The notes beneath the pieces were generated by a model. The model worked only from the letters and a program-made list of their open reading frames with translations, had not been told where the DNA came from and did no database searches. A stretch of DNA of 38,447 nucleotides from Acidimicrobiaceae bacterium (GTDB taxonomy: Bacteria > Actinomycetota > Acidimicrobiia > Acidimicrobiales > RAAP-2). The position numbers were made by a program, and so were the translations under genes. The DNA lies in NCBI GenBank assembly GCA_003170315.1, contig PNAH01000017.1:57076-95522 (forward strand). The letters are read 5' to 3'. Below, in pieces: positions 8,475 to 16,194 of the stretch; within the stretch, counting starts at the first letter, position 1, and every line of letters starts with the position of its first letter.

Positions 8475-9883
8475 GCGAAGAAATCTTCCTGCTACCCGAC
8501 GTCGGCGAGGGTCTGACCGAGGCCGAGATCGTGACCTGGAAGGTCCAGGTCGGCGACGTGGTGACCCTGAATCAACCACTGGTCGACATCGAGACCGCCA
8601 AGGCCACGGTGGAACTGCCCAGTCCCTACGCCGGTACCGTCGTCGCCCTGCACGGCAATGTCGGCGACGTCCTCGAAGTGCACAAGCCGCTGATCACGTT
8701 CGAAGTCGGTGGCACCGGTGGCGCTCCGGCCCCCGAGGCGCCGAGCACGCCGACTCCGGTCAAAGAAGCCTCGGACAAGCAAGAGGGCTCGGTGGGCGAG
8801 GGTCGCGAAGCGGTTCTGATCGGCTACGGCGTCGCCAACGAAGACGCCGTCGTTACGCGTAAACACCGTCGTCAAGGCGGTACTCCGGGCGCCGCACCGG
8901 CGTCCGCTCCGGTGGCCGCGGCCAGCGAACCGGTCGCGACCTTGCCGTCCGTGGCGCCGCGTTCGACGCCCCCCGTTCGCCTCTACGCCAAACAAAACGG
9001 CGTGGACATCTCGTCACTGACTGGCACGGGACGAGACGGGCTCATCACGCGCGTCGACGTCGAGCAGGCCGTGGGTGGCGCGCCATCCGCGCCCCGCGCT
9101 CCTCGCGTCAGTGCGCCGATCACCGGTCCGAACACCACGTCACGGTTCGTTGGTCGCGAACTCGAATCATGGGCGTCCGGTCCGAAGGAGGAGCGCATTC
9201 CCGTCAAGGGCGTGCTTCGCTCGATGGCCGAAGCCATGGTGCAGAGTGCGTTCACCCAGCCCCGCGCCGCGGTGTGGGTGCGCGTGGACGCCACGCGCAC
9301 GATGGATCTCGTGGCCTCGCTGAAGCAACAGCCCAATCTCGCGGACCTTCGACTTTCGCCGCTCACGATTATCGCCCTCGCCGTGTGCGACGCCGCCCGT
9401 CACTTCCCGGGCGTCAACTCCAGCTTCGACGCCGCGGCCAACGAGGTCATCGTCCGGCGTAGCGTGAATCTCGGAATTGCGGCCAACACACCGCGAGGTC
9501 TGATCGTGCCGAATATCAAGGGCGCCGATCAACTCGACCTCGTGGGCATGGCCTCGGCCTTGCAAGTGCTCGTGGACAAAGCGCGCGAAGGTACGACCAC
9601 GCCGAATGAGATGATCGGCACGACGTTGAGTATTACGAATGTCGGCCCCTTCGGCGTCGACGCCGCGATCCCGATCCTGCCGCCGGGCACCGGTGCGATT
9701 CTGGCCGTGGGTCAGATCGCCAAGGCACCGTGGGTCGTTGACGATCAGGTCGTCGTGCGCCAGGTCGTCGAGTTAGCGATGGCCTTCGATCACCGTCAGG
9801 TCGACGGGGCCATGGCCTCGGCGGTTCTTTCGCACATCGGTCGCTTCTTGCACGACCCGGCCGCGGCCATCATCGCCGGCTAA
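8471..9883 (+). CDS. pdhC: Dihydrolipoamide acyltransferase, E2 component of 2-oxoacid dehydrogenase
   Basis: A 470-residue E2 that starts at a TTG overlapping the E1 beta stop by four bases (TTGA). There is one N-terminal lipoyl domain with the lipoylated lysine K44 in DIETAKATV. An Ala/Pro/Thr linker follows, then a peripheral-subunit-binding domain near 172-205 (RLYAKQNGVDISSLTGTGRDGLI). After a second linker comes the acyltransferase domain from about 235 to the end. The catalytic motif DHRQVDGA begins at D440, so H441 and D445 are the active pair. It transfers the acyl group from lipoamide to CoA. No E3 (lipoamide dehydrogenase) gene follows, so E3 must be encoded elsewhere. The stop overlaps the convergent peroxiredoxin stop by four bases (CTAA). 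Confidence 0.94.
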   Translation: MSEEIFLLPDVGEGLTEAEIVTWKVQVGDVVTLNQPLVDIETAKATVELPSPYAGTVVALHGNVGDVLEVHKPLITFEVGGTGGAPAPEAPSTPTPVKEASDKQEGSVGEGREAVLIGYGVANEDAVVTRKHRRQGGTPGAAPASAPVAAASEPVATLPSVAPRSTPPVRLYAKQNGVDISSLTGTGRDGLITRVDVEQAVGGAPSAPRAPRVSAPITGPNTTSRFVGRELESWASGPKEERIPVKGVLRSMAEAMVQSAFTQPRAAVWVRVDATRTMDLVASLKQQPNLADLRLSPLTIIALAVCDAARHFPGVNSSFDAAANEVIVRRSVNLGIAANTPRGLIVPNIKGADQLDLVGMASALQVLVDKAREGTTTPNEMIGTTLSITNVGPFGVDAAIPILPPGTGAILAVGQIAKAPWVVDDQVVVRQVVELAMAFDHRQVDGAMASAVLSHIGRFLHDPAAAIIAG

Positions 9884-10335
9884 GACTTCAGCAGTCGCAG
9901 TGCGGCGAGTGACTTGTCGGCGTGGGCGGTCATGCTCAACTCACTGTTGATGACCTCGGCGACGCGCCGGTCTTGACCGATGACGAACGTCGTGCGCTTC
10001 ACCTTCAAGAAATCGAGGGAACGCTTCACGCCGTACAGCTGGGCGACGTCGCCCTTGACATCGGCGAGTAGTGGGTAGTCCAAGGCGTTCTTGGTCGTGA
10101 ATTCGGCCTGCTTCGCCACGCTGTCCATTGAGACGCCGAGTCGCTGTCCGCCGAGCGCGGCGAAATCGGCCGCTAGGTCGCGAAAGTGACAGGACTCCTT
10201 CGTGCAGCCCTTGGTCATCGCGGCGGGATAGAAGAAGAGGACCACGGGGCCGTTCAACAACATCGTCGAGAGCGTTCGCTCGTTGCCCTGTTGGTCGTTC
10301 AGTTTGAAGTCGGGGGCCACATCACCTTTTTGCAT
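9880..10335 (-). CDS. bcp: Thioredoxin-dependent peroxiredoxin, Bcp/PrxQ type
   Basis: A 151-residue AhpC/TSA-fold peroxidase. C44 (peroxidatic) and C49 (resolving) occur in GCTKESC, the CxxxxC spacing of the Bcp/PrxQ subgroup, after FFYPAAMTK. It reduces hydrogen and organic peroxides in the cytoplasm using thioredoxin. Eleven bases after the upstream response-regulator gene suffice for its own promoter: the TAA stop of that gene is the first half of the hexamer TAACCT, and six bases later comes this ATG. The two genes may thus be both an operon and separately transcribed. Its 3' end overlaps the E2 gene. Confidence 0.92.
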   Translation of the reverse strand: MQKGDVAPDFKLNDQQGNERTLSTMLLNGPVVLFFYPAAMTKGCTKESCHFRDLAADFAALGGQRLGVSMDSVAKQAEFTTKNALDYPLLADVKGDVAQLYGVKRSLDFLKVKRTTFVIGQDRRVAEVINSELSMTAHADKSLAALRLLKS

Positions 10336-10341
10336 GAAGGC

Positions 10342-10347
10342 AGGTTA
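10342..10347 (-). promoter_or_regulatory. -10 hexamer TAACCT of a probable leaderless peroxiredoxin promoter, overlapping the upstream stop codon
   Basis: On the minus strand TAACCT is followed by GCCTTC and then the ATG, a TANNNT-N6-ATG arrangement. The TAA of this hexamer is also the stop codon of the response regulator gene. No ribosome binding site precedes the ATG. Confidence 0.5.
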
Positions 10348-11037
10348 CGGGTCGAGCCGGAAACCTACTCCACGAATCGTGATGAGGTGACGAGGATTGG
10401 CGGGGTCGTTCTCGATCTTCTGGCGCAAACGCTTTACGTGGGTGTCCAGGGTGCGGGTGTCGGAGAGTTCGAGTCCCCACCACAGCGTGTCGAGACATAC
10501 TTCTCGGGTAACGACTTGACCCAATCGCGACGCGAAGAGCGCGAGGAGGTCGAACTCTTTGCGACTGAGTTCGATCTCGTCGCCACGACGGGTGACGGTG
10601 CGTCGCACGAAGTCGATGCGCAGGTCTCCGAAGGAAACGATCTCGTCTGCGGTGTTGGTCAGTGGTCGGCGCAAGACCGCACGGATGCGAGCGATGAGTT
10701 CGCGCAGACGAAAGGGCTTAGTGACGTAGTCCGCGGCGCCGATCTCGAGACCCAGCACCACGTCCACTTCGCTGGAGCGGGCCGTCACCATGATGACCGG
10801 CGTACGCGTCGAATCGTAGAGCTCGCGGCAGTAGTCGATCCCGGATCCGTCGGGCAACATGATGTCCAACAGCACGAGGTCCGGCTTGGCCGACACCATG
10901 AGTTGACGGGCCTGGGCGATGTTCGTCGCACCGACGACGACGAATCCTTCGATGGTGAGACCGATGTTCAACGCGTCCTGGTAACTCTCCTCATCTTCAA
11001 CGACGAGAATCACGCTGCGGCTATCGACGTCGGTCAC
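10345..11037 (-). CDS. OmpR/PhoB-family response regulator, no adjacent kinase
   Basis: A 230-residue two-domain regulator. The receiver domain (about 8-122) has the acidic pocket E14/D15, phospho-acceptor D58 in LLDIMLPDG, T85 and K107 in YVTKPF. The C-terminal winged helix (about 135-230) has the LSRKEFDLLALFASRLGQVVTRE and RTLDTHVKRLRQKIE elements of PhoB/RegX3-like proteins. It should bind direct-repeat DNA when phosphorylated. The start is a GTG; I see no strong ribosome binding site. No histidine kinase lies on either side, so the partner is elsewhere. The PHO-box-like repeats at 13872 might be read by a regulator of this class, but nothing links them directly. Confidence 0.9.
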   Translation of the reverse strand: MTDVDSRSVILVVEDEESYQDALNIGLTIEGFVVVGATNIAQARQLMVSAKPDLVLLDIMLPDGSGIDYCRELYDSTRTPVIMVTARSSEVDVVLGLEIGAADYVTKPFRLRELIARIRAVLRRPLTNTADEIVSFGDLRIDFVRRTVTRRGDEIELSRKEFDLLALFASRLGQVVTREVCLDTLWWGLELSDTRTLDTHVKRLRQKIENDPANPRHLITIRGVGFRLDP

Positions 11038-11261
11038 AATCGCGCCGGATCCGAGAACAAAAGGTGGCGAGTGGCGGCACGGCTCGATGTCAAAGGGGGA
11101 TTTGGAGATCGCGGTCGTGCCACTTCTTCAACGTAAGTAGGTTGGGTTACCGCAAGGTGAAGCGCGCGCTATCGCGAGGTGTTAATCGGATGAAACCTTA
11201 TCGACGTTGTAACTGGTCGCGCAGTGACTTACTCTACAAATTGACAACGGACGGAGATGAA

Positions 11262-12182
11262 ATGCAGAGCCCCTCAGTGAACATCGGTCGCGACGAGCAC
11301 GTGTGGTCCTTCAACGCCGAGCGTGAGCCCGTCGTCACCGTCGACCCCGGCACCGTCATCGCGATCGAGACGTGGGACTGTTTCACGGGACAGGTGCAGA
11401 GCGAAGAGGACACGTTGGAAAAGCTCGATCTCACTCGAGTGAACAGCGCGACAGGACCGATCGCTGTTCGCGGCGCCGAGCCCGGCGACACGCTCTCGGT
11501 GACGCTGCTCGACATCCGACCGAACGAACAGGGCGCGGCGATGTGCATCCCGGAGTGGGGACAGCTCATCGACACGGTTCATTCACCGACCACGAGAATA
11601 TTCAAAGTCAAAGACGGCACCGTCACGATGAATGACCGAGTGTCGTTTCCCGCTCGTCCGATGTTCGGCGTCATCGGTGTCTCACCGGAGTCGGGCGACG
11701 TCTCGACGTTCTACGCCGACCGACACGGCGGCAACATGGATGACCACGTGAACGCCATCGGCGCGACGATTCACCTGCCCGTCTTCCAGAGCGGCGCACA
11801 GCTGGCCATCGGCGACATGCACGCGTCGATGGGCGACGGCGAGATCTCGGGGACGGGAGTGGAGATCGGCGGCGTCGGCGTCATCCAGGTCGACGTGATC
11901 AAGGGCCAGCGCGCGGGCTGGCCGATCACCGAGACGGCCGATGCGTTTTATACGCACGGCACGTCCTCCGGCGATCTGGACGAAGCACTGCAGCACGCGT
12001 GTGAGGAGGCGTCGAAGTTGCTGGTCGACGAGTGGGGCTTTTCGCGCGAGGACGCCTTCATGTTCCTGTCGGTCGCCGGAGACCTCGGCATCGCGCAGTA
12101 CTGTCACCCGTCTCCAGGCAGCGTGATCGCTCGGATGAGAGTCCCTAAATTGGCGTCCAACCCGAAACCGTTTCGCAGCTAA
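11262..12182 (+). CDS. Acetamidase/formamidase family protein
   Basis: A 306-residue protein of the FmdA/AmdA family, which hydrolyses short-chain amides to ammonium and the acid. Family features include VDPGTVIAIETWDCFTGQ near residue 24, the PIAVRGAEPGDTLSVTLLDI segment, FGVIGVSP, GGNMDDHVNAIGATIHLPV and AIGDMHASMGDGEISGTGVEI near 185. The frame is open 66 codons further upstream, but that part is unlike the family; the ATG at 11262 has GGAG at 11253-11256 and matches the usual N-terminus. A candidate promoter is TTGTAA at 11208 with TACTCT at 11230, 16 bases apart. The stop overlaps that of the convergent repeat-protein gene by CTAA. Confidence 0.88.
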   Translation: MQSPSVNIGRDEHVWSFNAEREPVVTVDPGTVIAIETWDCFTGQVQSEEDTLEKLDLTRVNSATGPIAVRGAEPGDTLSVTLLDIRPNEQGAAMCIPEWGQLIDTVHSPTTRIFKVKDGTVTMNDRVSFPARPMFGVIGVSPESGDVSTFYADRHGGNMDDHVNAIGATIHLPVFQSGAQLAIGDMHASMGDGEISGTGVEIGGVGVIQVDVIKGQRAGWPITETADAFYTHGTSSGDLDEALQHACEEASKLLVDEWGFSREDAFMFLSVAGDLGIAQYCHPSPGSVIARMRVPKLASNPKPFRS

Positions 12183-13633
12183 CTGGTGGTGACGGTGAAT
12201 CCCGCGTAGTTGGTCTGCGTCTTCATGTAACTGCCCGTGGCGGTGCACGGACCCGTGGCGTGACAGATCAATCCGTAAACGCCACCGTCGACACCGACGG
12301 TGTTATGGCCGGTCGGCAGCGTGATCTTCTGACCGGTTCGCCACTGGCCAGCGACTTCGTTCACGACCAACGCCTGGTACGCGCTCGCGCCGTCGACGTA
12401 CGCCGCCCCGGCGCTGCAGTTTCCGGCCGAGCGACACGAGACCGCGACGACGCCACCGTTCCGGCCGGCCATCTGTGAACCCGCGGGCAACGCCAACTCG
12501 GTCGCGGTCTGCCACGTGCCGTTGACTTCGTTGATGAAGAATCCCTCGTAGGTGCTGGTGCCGACGAGGTACTGGCCCCCGGCGCTGCAGTTGCCGACGG
12601 ACGGGCACGTCAGACCGCCGTAGCCGTAGAAGAACGTGTGCGGATTAGGCGCGGCACCGCTGGGCATCGCCATCGTGACGGCCCTCGCCCACGTGGCGTG
12701 CGTTTCACTCACCGTCAGGCCCTCGATGTCACCGGCAACGTTGGTGTAGGTGCCCAGGGCGGTGCAGTTGTTCGTCGACGCGCACGTCACCTCACTGAGT
12801 GCGGCGCTGGGGTAGGCGCTGGCGTTACCGGGAAGTACGGCGGCCTTGGCGCTCTTCCACGCCCCATCGACTTCGGTGATCAAAAGTCCTTCGGTCGCGT
12901 TGTCCCGGCTGATGTACGAGCCCACGGCGACGCAGTTGCCGGCGTGGGTACAGGCCACTTCGTTCAGTACCGTGTACGGGTCGACGTTGGCGCCGGCGGG
13001 AAGTCTCGTCTCGCGCGCACGTCCCCACACCCCTCGAACCTCGTTTACTTCGAGTCCCTGCTCGTAGCCCGTGGGCGGTGTGCCGTCGATGTAGCTACCG
13101 ATGGCGCTGCAGTTGCCCGGCGACCAACAATCGACCGAATGGATCTGGCTGTTCTGGACGGTCGCCGCAGCGCCCGACGGCAGGGCCACCTTTTGGCCCC
13201 GCTTCCACACGCCTCGTACCTCGTTAGCGACGAGGCTCTGGCCGTTGCTGTGCGTGTCCTCGAATCTGCCGACGGCGGCACAGTTTCCGGCCGAGGCGCA
13301 CGAAAGCGAGTTAATGGTGAGCGAGGGGTCCTTGTTCGCGCCCGACGGGGGGAGCAGTCTGATCGGTGCCTCCCACACGCCCTTCACCTCATTTAACACG
13401 AGGCCCTCGACGTTGCCCGCTCCGTCGCTGTAGGCGCCTCCGGCGCTGCAGTTGCCGGCCGAAGAACACGAGAGGGCGGGCAGGAACCCGTTGGGCAGTC
13501 CGGTCGCACCCGTGGGCAGGCTCGCTACCTTCGCGGTGTGCCACTGGGGCGCGGCGTTCGTCGCCGCGGCTGGGAGGGACAGACACAGCAAGCTGAGTGG
13601 TGCCACTAGGAGTGCGGTGCGTCTGAACTTCAC
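12179..13633 (-). CDS. Secreted repeat protein, eight roughly 50-residue repeats, possible beta-propeller
   Basis: A 484-residue protein. The first 27 residues form a Sec signal peptide (KFRR, a hydrophobic core, then PAAATNAA). The rest is eight repeats of about 50-58 residues with the pattern (L/V)xCxSxGNCSAxGxY, then a GLxxNEVxGxW strand and LPxGA. Each of the eight carries a Cys pair seven or so residues apart (C-x5/6-NC), suggesting a disulfide per repeat outside the cell. The chain begins with a W-plus-LPTGA half repeat and ends with a half repeat lacking that part, as expected if the ends close a ring like a beta-propeller. The GTG at 13633 is preferred over longer forms because it starts the signal peptide. 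I do not recognise a named family; function is unknown. Confidence 0.8.
   Translation of the reverse strand: MKFRRTALLVAPLSLLCLSLPAAATNAAPQWHTAKVASLPTGATGLPNGFLPALSCSSAGNCSAGGAYSDGAGNVEGLVLNEVKGVWEAPIRLLPPSGANKDPSLTINSLSCASAGNCAAVGRFEDTHSNGQSLVANEVRGVWKRGQKVALPSGAAATVQNSQIHSVDCWSPGNCSAIGSYIDGTPPTGYEQGLEVNEVRGVWGRARETRLPAGANVDPYTVLNEVACTHAGNCVAVGSYISRDNATEGLLITEVDGAWKSAKAAVLPGNASAYPSAALSEVTCASTNNCTALGTYTNVAGDIEGLTVSETHATWARAVTMAMPSGAAPNPHTFFYGYGGLTCPSVGNCSAGGQYLVGTSTYEGFFINEVNGTWQTATELALPAGSQMAGRNGGVVAVSCRSAGNCSAGAAYVDGASAYQALVVNEVAGQWRTGQKITLPTGHNTVGVDGGVYGLICHATGPCTATGSYMKTQTNYAGFTVTTS
12182..13474 (-). repeat. Eight tandem protein-coding repeats within the secreted protein
   Basis: The repeats begin at residues reading LSCSSAGNC, LSCASAGNC, VDCWSPGNC, VACTHAGNC, VTCASTNNC, LTCPSVGNC, VSCRSAGNC and LICHATGPC. 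The DNA is diverged (different codons), so the array is an old protein-level duplication and not a recent DNA tandem repeat. Confidence 0.8.
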
Positions 13634-13722
13634 GGGCGGGACCCCACTGTCTAGGTCGTGGACGAGGCCCACGGTTCGGAGTCCCACCCGAACTCCGCGG
13701 GGATCAACCACGAGTTGAATTC

Positions 13723-13728
13723 AGTATA
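13723..13728 (-). promoter_or_regulatory. Candidate -10 TATACT for the secreted repeat protein
   Basis: TATACT on the minus strand is a near-consensus -10 in an otherwise GC-rich intergenic region, 89 bases ahead of the GTG start. I see no good -35 at 16-18 bases. The rest of the 339-base gap 13634-13972 holds only the PHO-box-like repeats and the downstream gene's ribosome binding site. Confidence 0.35.
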
Positions 13729-13871
13729 AATAGGCGCTGAACTACGAGATCATCAGGACCGTCCGGACGGCGTGGCTTTAGCGAATTCTTACGGGACCAG
13801 CATCGGAACCTCGAAACCGTGTAGGCCCGCTCATCGTAGAGGCACGTCGGCGACGCGATCAAACTCCAGAC

Positions 13872-13900
13872 GTTCACTGAAACTTCACTTTCGGGTAACC
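13872..13900 (+). promoter_or_regulatory. PHO-box-like triple direct repeat upstream of the phosphate-type permease
   Basis: GTTCACT at 13872, CTTCACT at 13883 and GGTAACC at 13894 are spaced exactly 11 bases apart. Each resembles the seven-base core GTTCACC of actinobacterial PHO boxes bound by PhoP-type regulators (second and third units match five of seven or better). Location 72 bases upstream of a Pho84-type transporter gene is what one expects for phosphate control. Binding is an inference. Confidence 0.5.
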
Positions 13901-13972
13901 ACCGCTTGGTGGCGCGTTCAATCTGGTTTGCAAGGATGGCTAGAGAGATGCGCGACGTCGACGAGGGTTTGA

Positions 13973-15463
13973 ATGACTGATTTAAAGGCAAAGGAGACCT
14001 CAGGCGTGATAACGCGCCTTGACCAAACTGTCGACAACTCCAATTCCCCTTTGACCGAGACCACTTCAACCCCGCGCACGGTGAGTCAGTTGCTCGACGA
14101 GGCACCGACCAGCCGATTCCACCGGCGTGCGGTGCTGATCTCGGGTATGGGCTTCTTCACCGACGCCTATGACCTGTTTGTGATCGGAACCGTCGCTGCC
14201 CTGGTCAAGGTTCAGTGGAACCTCTCAACGACCCAGACCAGTTGGGTCACGGGCTCAGCAATCCTCGGAGCCTTCATCGGAGCTTTCATCTTTGGACGGA
14301 TCGCCGATATTTTCGGTCGCAAAGTGATTTACACCACGGTCGCCGCCATCATGATCTTCGGGGCCGTGGCGTCAGCACTCGCACCTAATTTTCTCTTACT
14401 GGTGATCGCTCGTTTCATATTGGGTCTCGGCATCGGTGGCGATTATCCGGTATCGGCCGTGTTGATGAGTGAGTACTCCAACCGGGCTGATCGTGGGCGT
14501 CTCGTCGGGTTGGTTTTTTCGATGCAAGCGGTGGGTCTCATCGTGGGTCCCCTTGTGGGCATCATCTTGTTGTCCTCAGGAGTCGGCGACCCGTTGGCCT
14601 GGAGGATCCTGCTCGGTCTTGGCGCACTACCCGCTGCGGCGGTCATCTATTTCCGGACGAAGATGCCAGAGTCGCCGCGTTTCAAGGCGCTCGTTCAGGG
14701 CTGCGCCGATCAGGCCGCGAAAGAGCTCCATTCGTTCGCCGACGGGGCGCTCGATGCTTCGACAGTCACTGACGAGGGCAGGCATCTCATGGGAGTTCGC
14801 CAGTTCCTCTCAAACCCTCGGATGCTTCTCATGCTCGTGGGGACGGCCGGATGTTGGTTCCTCTTTGACTACGCGTACTACGGGAACACCTTGTCGCTGC
14901 CGAGCATCCTCACTGAAGTCTCGCCAAACGCGAGCATCGAGATGAAGCTCCTTTTGACCCTGGCGCTGTTCACCGTCTTCGCTGTGCCGGGTTACGCCCT
15001 GTCGGTTTGGAAGATGGACAAGATCGGTCATCGTCGATTGCAATTCATCGGTTTTGGTGTGATGGCGGCGTGCTTCGTCGTCCTCGGTGCCGTCCCGTCA
15101 CTTACGAACTCGGTGGCACCCTTCATCGCAATCTTCGGAATCAGTTATTTGTTCACGGAATTCGGACCGAATATGACGACGTTCGTCCTCCCCTCAGAGG
15201 TGTTCCCCGTGAACATGCGAACGACGGGACACGGGGTCGCAGCCGGTGTCGGAAAGCTCGGTGCGTTCGTGGGAGTGTTCCTGGTGCCCCAACTCGCCGA
15301 GCACATAGGACTTCGTGGACTGCTGTACGTCGCCGGAGGTGCCGCAGTTCTGGGCTTCTTGCTCACCAATGTCCTTCCTGAAACATCCGGGCGATCTCTC
15401 GAAGAGATCTCCGGCGAAAACGAGGAGCCAACGCTGGAGCCCGCGTCGGCGCAGGTCGCGTAG
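13973..15463 (+). CDS. MFS permease of the phosphate:H+ symporter (Pho84) type
   Basis: A 496-residue protein with about 12 membrane segments and a 50-residue hydrophilic N-terminus. GMGFFTDAYDLFVIGTV near residue 59 and LGLGIGGDYPVSAVLMSEYSNRADRG near 148 are hallmarks of the PHS/Pho84 branch of MFS transporters. RPESPR-like MPESPRF near 229 follows the sixth helix. It would import phosphate, or a related organic anion, with protons. The ATG follows GAGG by seven bases. A PHO-box-like repeat lies upstream. Third positions look less GC-rich than in neighbouring genes, which may indicate transfer. A hairpin follows at 15503. Confidence 0.85.
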   Translation: MTDLKAKETSGVITRLDQTVDNSNSPLTETTSTPRTVSQLLDEAPTSRFHRRAVLISGMGFFTDAYDLFVIGTVAALVKVQWNLSTTQTSWVTGSAILGAFIGAFIFGRIADIFGRKVIYTTVAAIMIFGAVASALAPNFLLLVIARFILGLGIGGDYPVSAVLMSEYSNRADRGRLVGLVFSMQAVGLIVGPLVGIILLSSGVGDPLAWRILLGLGALPAAAVIYFRTKMPESPRFKALVQGCADQAAKELHSFADGALDASTVTDEGRHLMGVRQFLSNPRMLLMLVGTAGCWFLFDYAYYGNTLSLPSILTEVSPNASIEMKLLLTLALFTVFAVPGYALSVWKMDKIGHRRLQFIGFGVMAACFVVLGAVPSLTNSVAPFIAIFGISYLFTEFGPNMTTFVLPSEVFPVNMRTTGHGVAAGVGKLGAFVGVFLVPQLAEHIGLRGLLYVAGGAAVLGFLLTNVLPETSGRSLEEISGENEEPTLEPASAQVA

Positions 15464-15502
15464 GTCGCCGAAGGGCCTAGAGTCCGCGCACCTCGAAGAG
15501 TT

Positions 15503-15537
15503 CGAGACCCGGTATCGCTTCGGGGTGCCGGGTCTCG
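15503..15537 (+). terminator. Hairpin after the phosphate-type permease
   Basis: Bases 15503-15512 (CGAGACCCGG) pair perfectly with 15528-15537, a 10-bp stem with a 15-base loop, 40 bases after the stop. No T-run follows. A second, weaker pair (GACACTG at 15575, CAGTGTC at 15604) lies further on. Confidence 0.5.
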
Positions 15538-15642
15538 CAAGCAACAAGCCAATGGTGCGTGTCAAGCGTCCCCTGACACTGCGCTTGACCGTTAGCCGAA
15601 GGTCAGTGTCGGTTGTCGTTCATGGGGGGCTCGTCGCCACCG

Positions 15643-15840
15643 TCAGAGCGGTCGGTTGGCCTCCCAGCCTTCTTCGATGCTCCGGCACTTCACGCAGAGG
15701 GTACGGAAATAGCCTTGACCCGGAGCAGACGTTCCTTTTTTCTTGATTGCTTGGCCAACGGGACAGTCCGACTCAGTGTGATACACGAGTTCGTCCACGT
15801 CCTCGATACCGGTGGTGTGAAACTCTGAGACTTTGGTCAT
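15643..15840 (-). CDS. Small Cys-containing protein, unknown function
   Basis: A 65-residue acidic-to-neutral protein beginning MTKVSEFHTTGIEDVDELVYH. Its cysteines are C27 in ESDCPVG and a CVKC pair near residue 51, with His at 8 and 22, so a small zinc site is possible. A GGGGGG run six bases before the ATG may be the ribosome binding site; a GTG six bases upstream is an alternative start. I do not recognise a family. Amino-acid composition is protein-like and the ORF sits in an otherwise empty 800-base region, which supports it modestly. Confidence 0.48.
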   Translation of the reverse strand: MTKVSEFHTTGIEDVDELVYHTESDCPVGQAIKKKGTSAPGQGYFRTLCVKCRSIEEGWEANRPL

Positions 15841-16194
15841 CCTCACCCCCCGAAGTCACCAATCCCGGTAACACTCGGAGCGTACTGGACCGCTCGGTCC
15901 ACGGGGGCCTTCACGGACTGAGGTTCATTAGGACGTCCACAGTGTTGGTTCGCGTTGTTAACCGGGCGTTCACGCGCTGTGGTCACGGACCAGGCACTTC
16001 GTAATACCGGTAGGTTGGGTCCGGAAGTCAAACAGGCTGCCAGCTCATCAAGGCGCCGATCTCGAGTTCGACGGTCCTTCGAATCGCCGAATTGATTCGT
16101 CGTCTGCGGCTGCTGATCGCCTCTCGCGATGGGTAGTCCGGCATAGTCGATGAGTTGACGACCGTGCGACGCATGCGTAGATGAAAGGAGACCA
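15841..16194 (+). other. Intergenic region ahead of the glycosyltransferase operon
   Basis: About 350 bases with no convincing gene on either strand. It contains a perfect 10-base palindrome ACGCATGCGT at 16169-16178. A promoter-like pair, TTGACG at 16155 and TAGATG at 16178 with a 17-base spacer, would start transcription near 16190; that would leave out the AAAGGAG at 16184, so the promoter and that ribosome binding site cannot both be used. Confidence 0.4.

Noticed and set aside
10468..10485. tRNA T-arm-like GTTCGAGTCCCC
   Set aside because: It lies within the response regulator gene and no acceptor stem or other arms can be folded around it. No tRNA was found in the window.
10186..11136. 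Open plus-strand frame of about 316 codons across the response regulator
   Set aside because: Antisense to a well-supported regulator; no recognisable domain.
11241..11246. TTGACA before the acetamidase start
   Set aside because: A -10 at 16-18 bases would fall inside the coding sequence, so it cannot serve as that gene's -35.
11064..11261. Sixty-six extra residues at the N-terminus of the acetamidase-family protein
   Set aside because: Basic and unlike the family; a GGAG site before the ATG at 11262 marks the real start.
12638..13396. Open plus-strand frame of about 250 codons across the secreted repeat protein
   Set aside because: Antisense shadow of repeats; the opposite strand has a signal peptide and eight consistent repeats.
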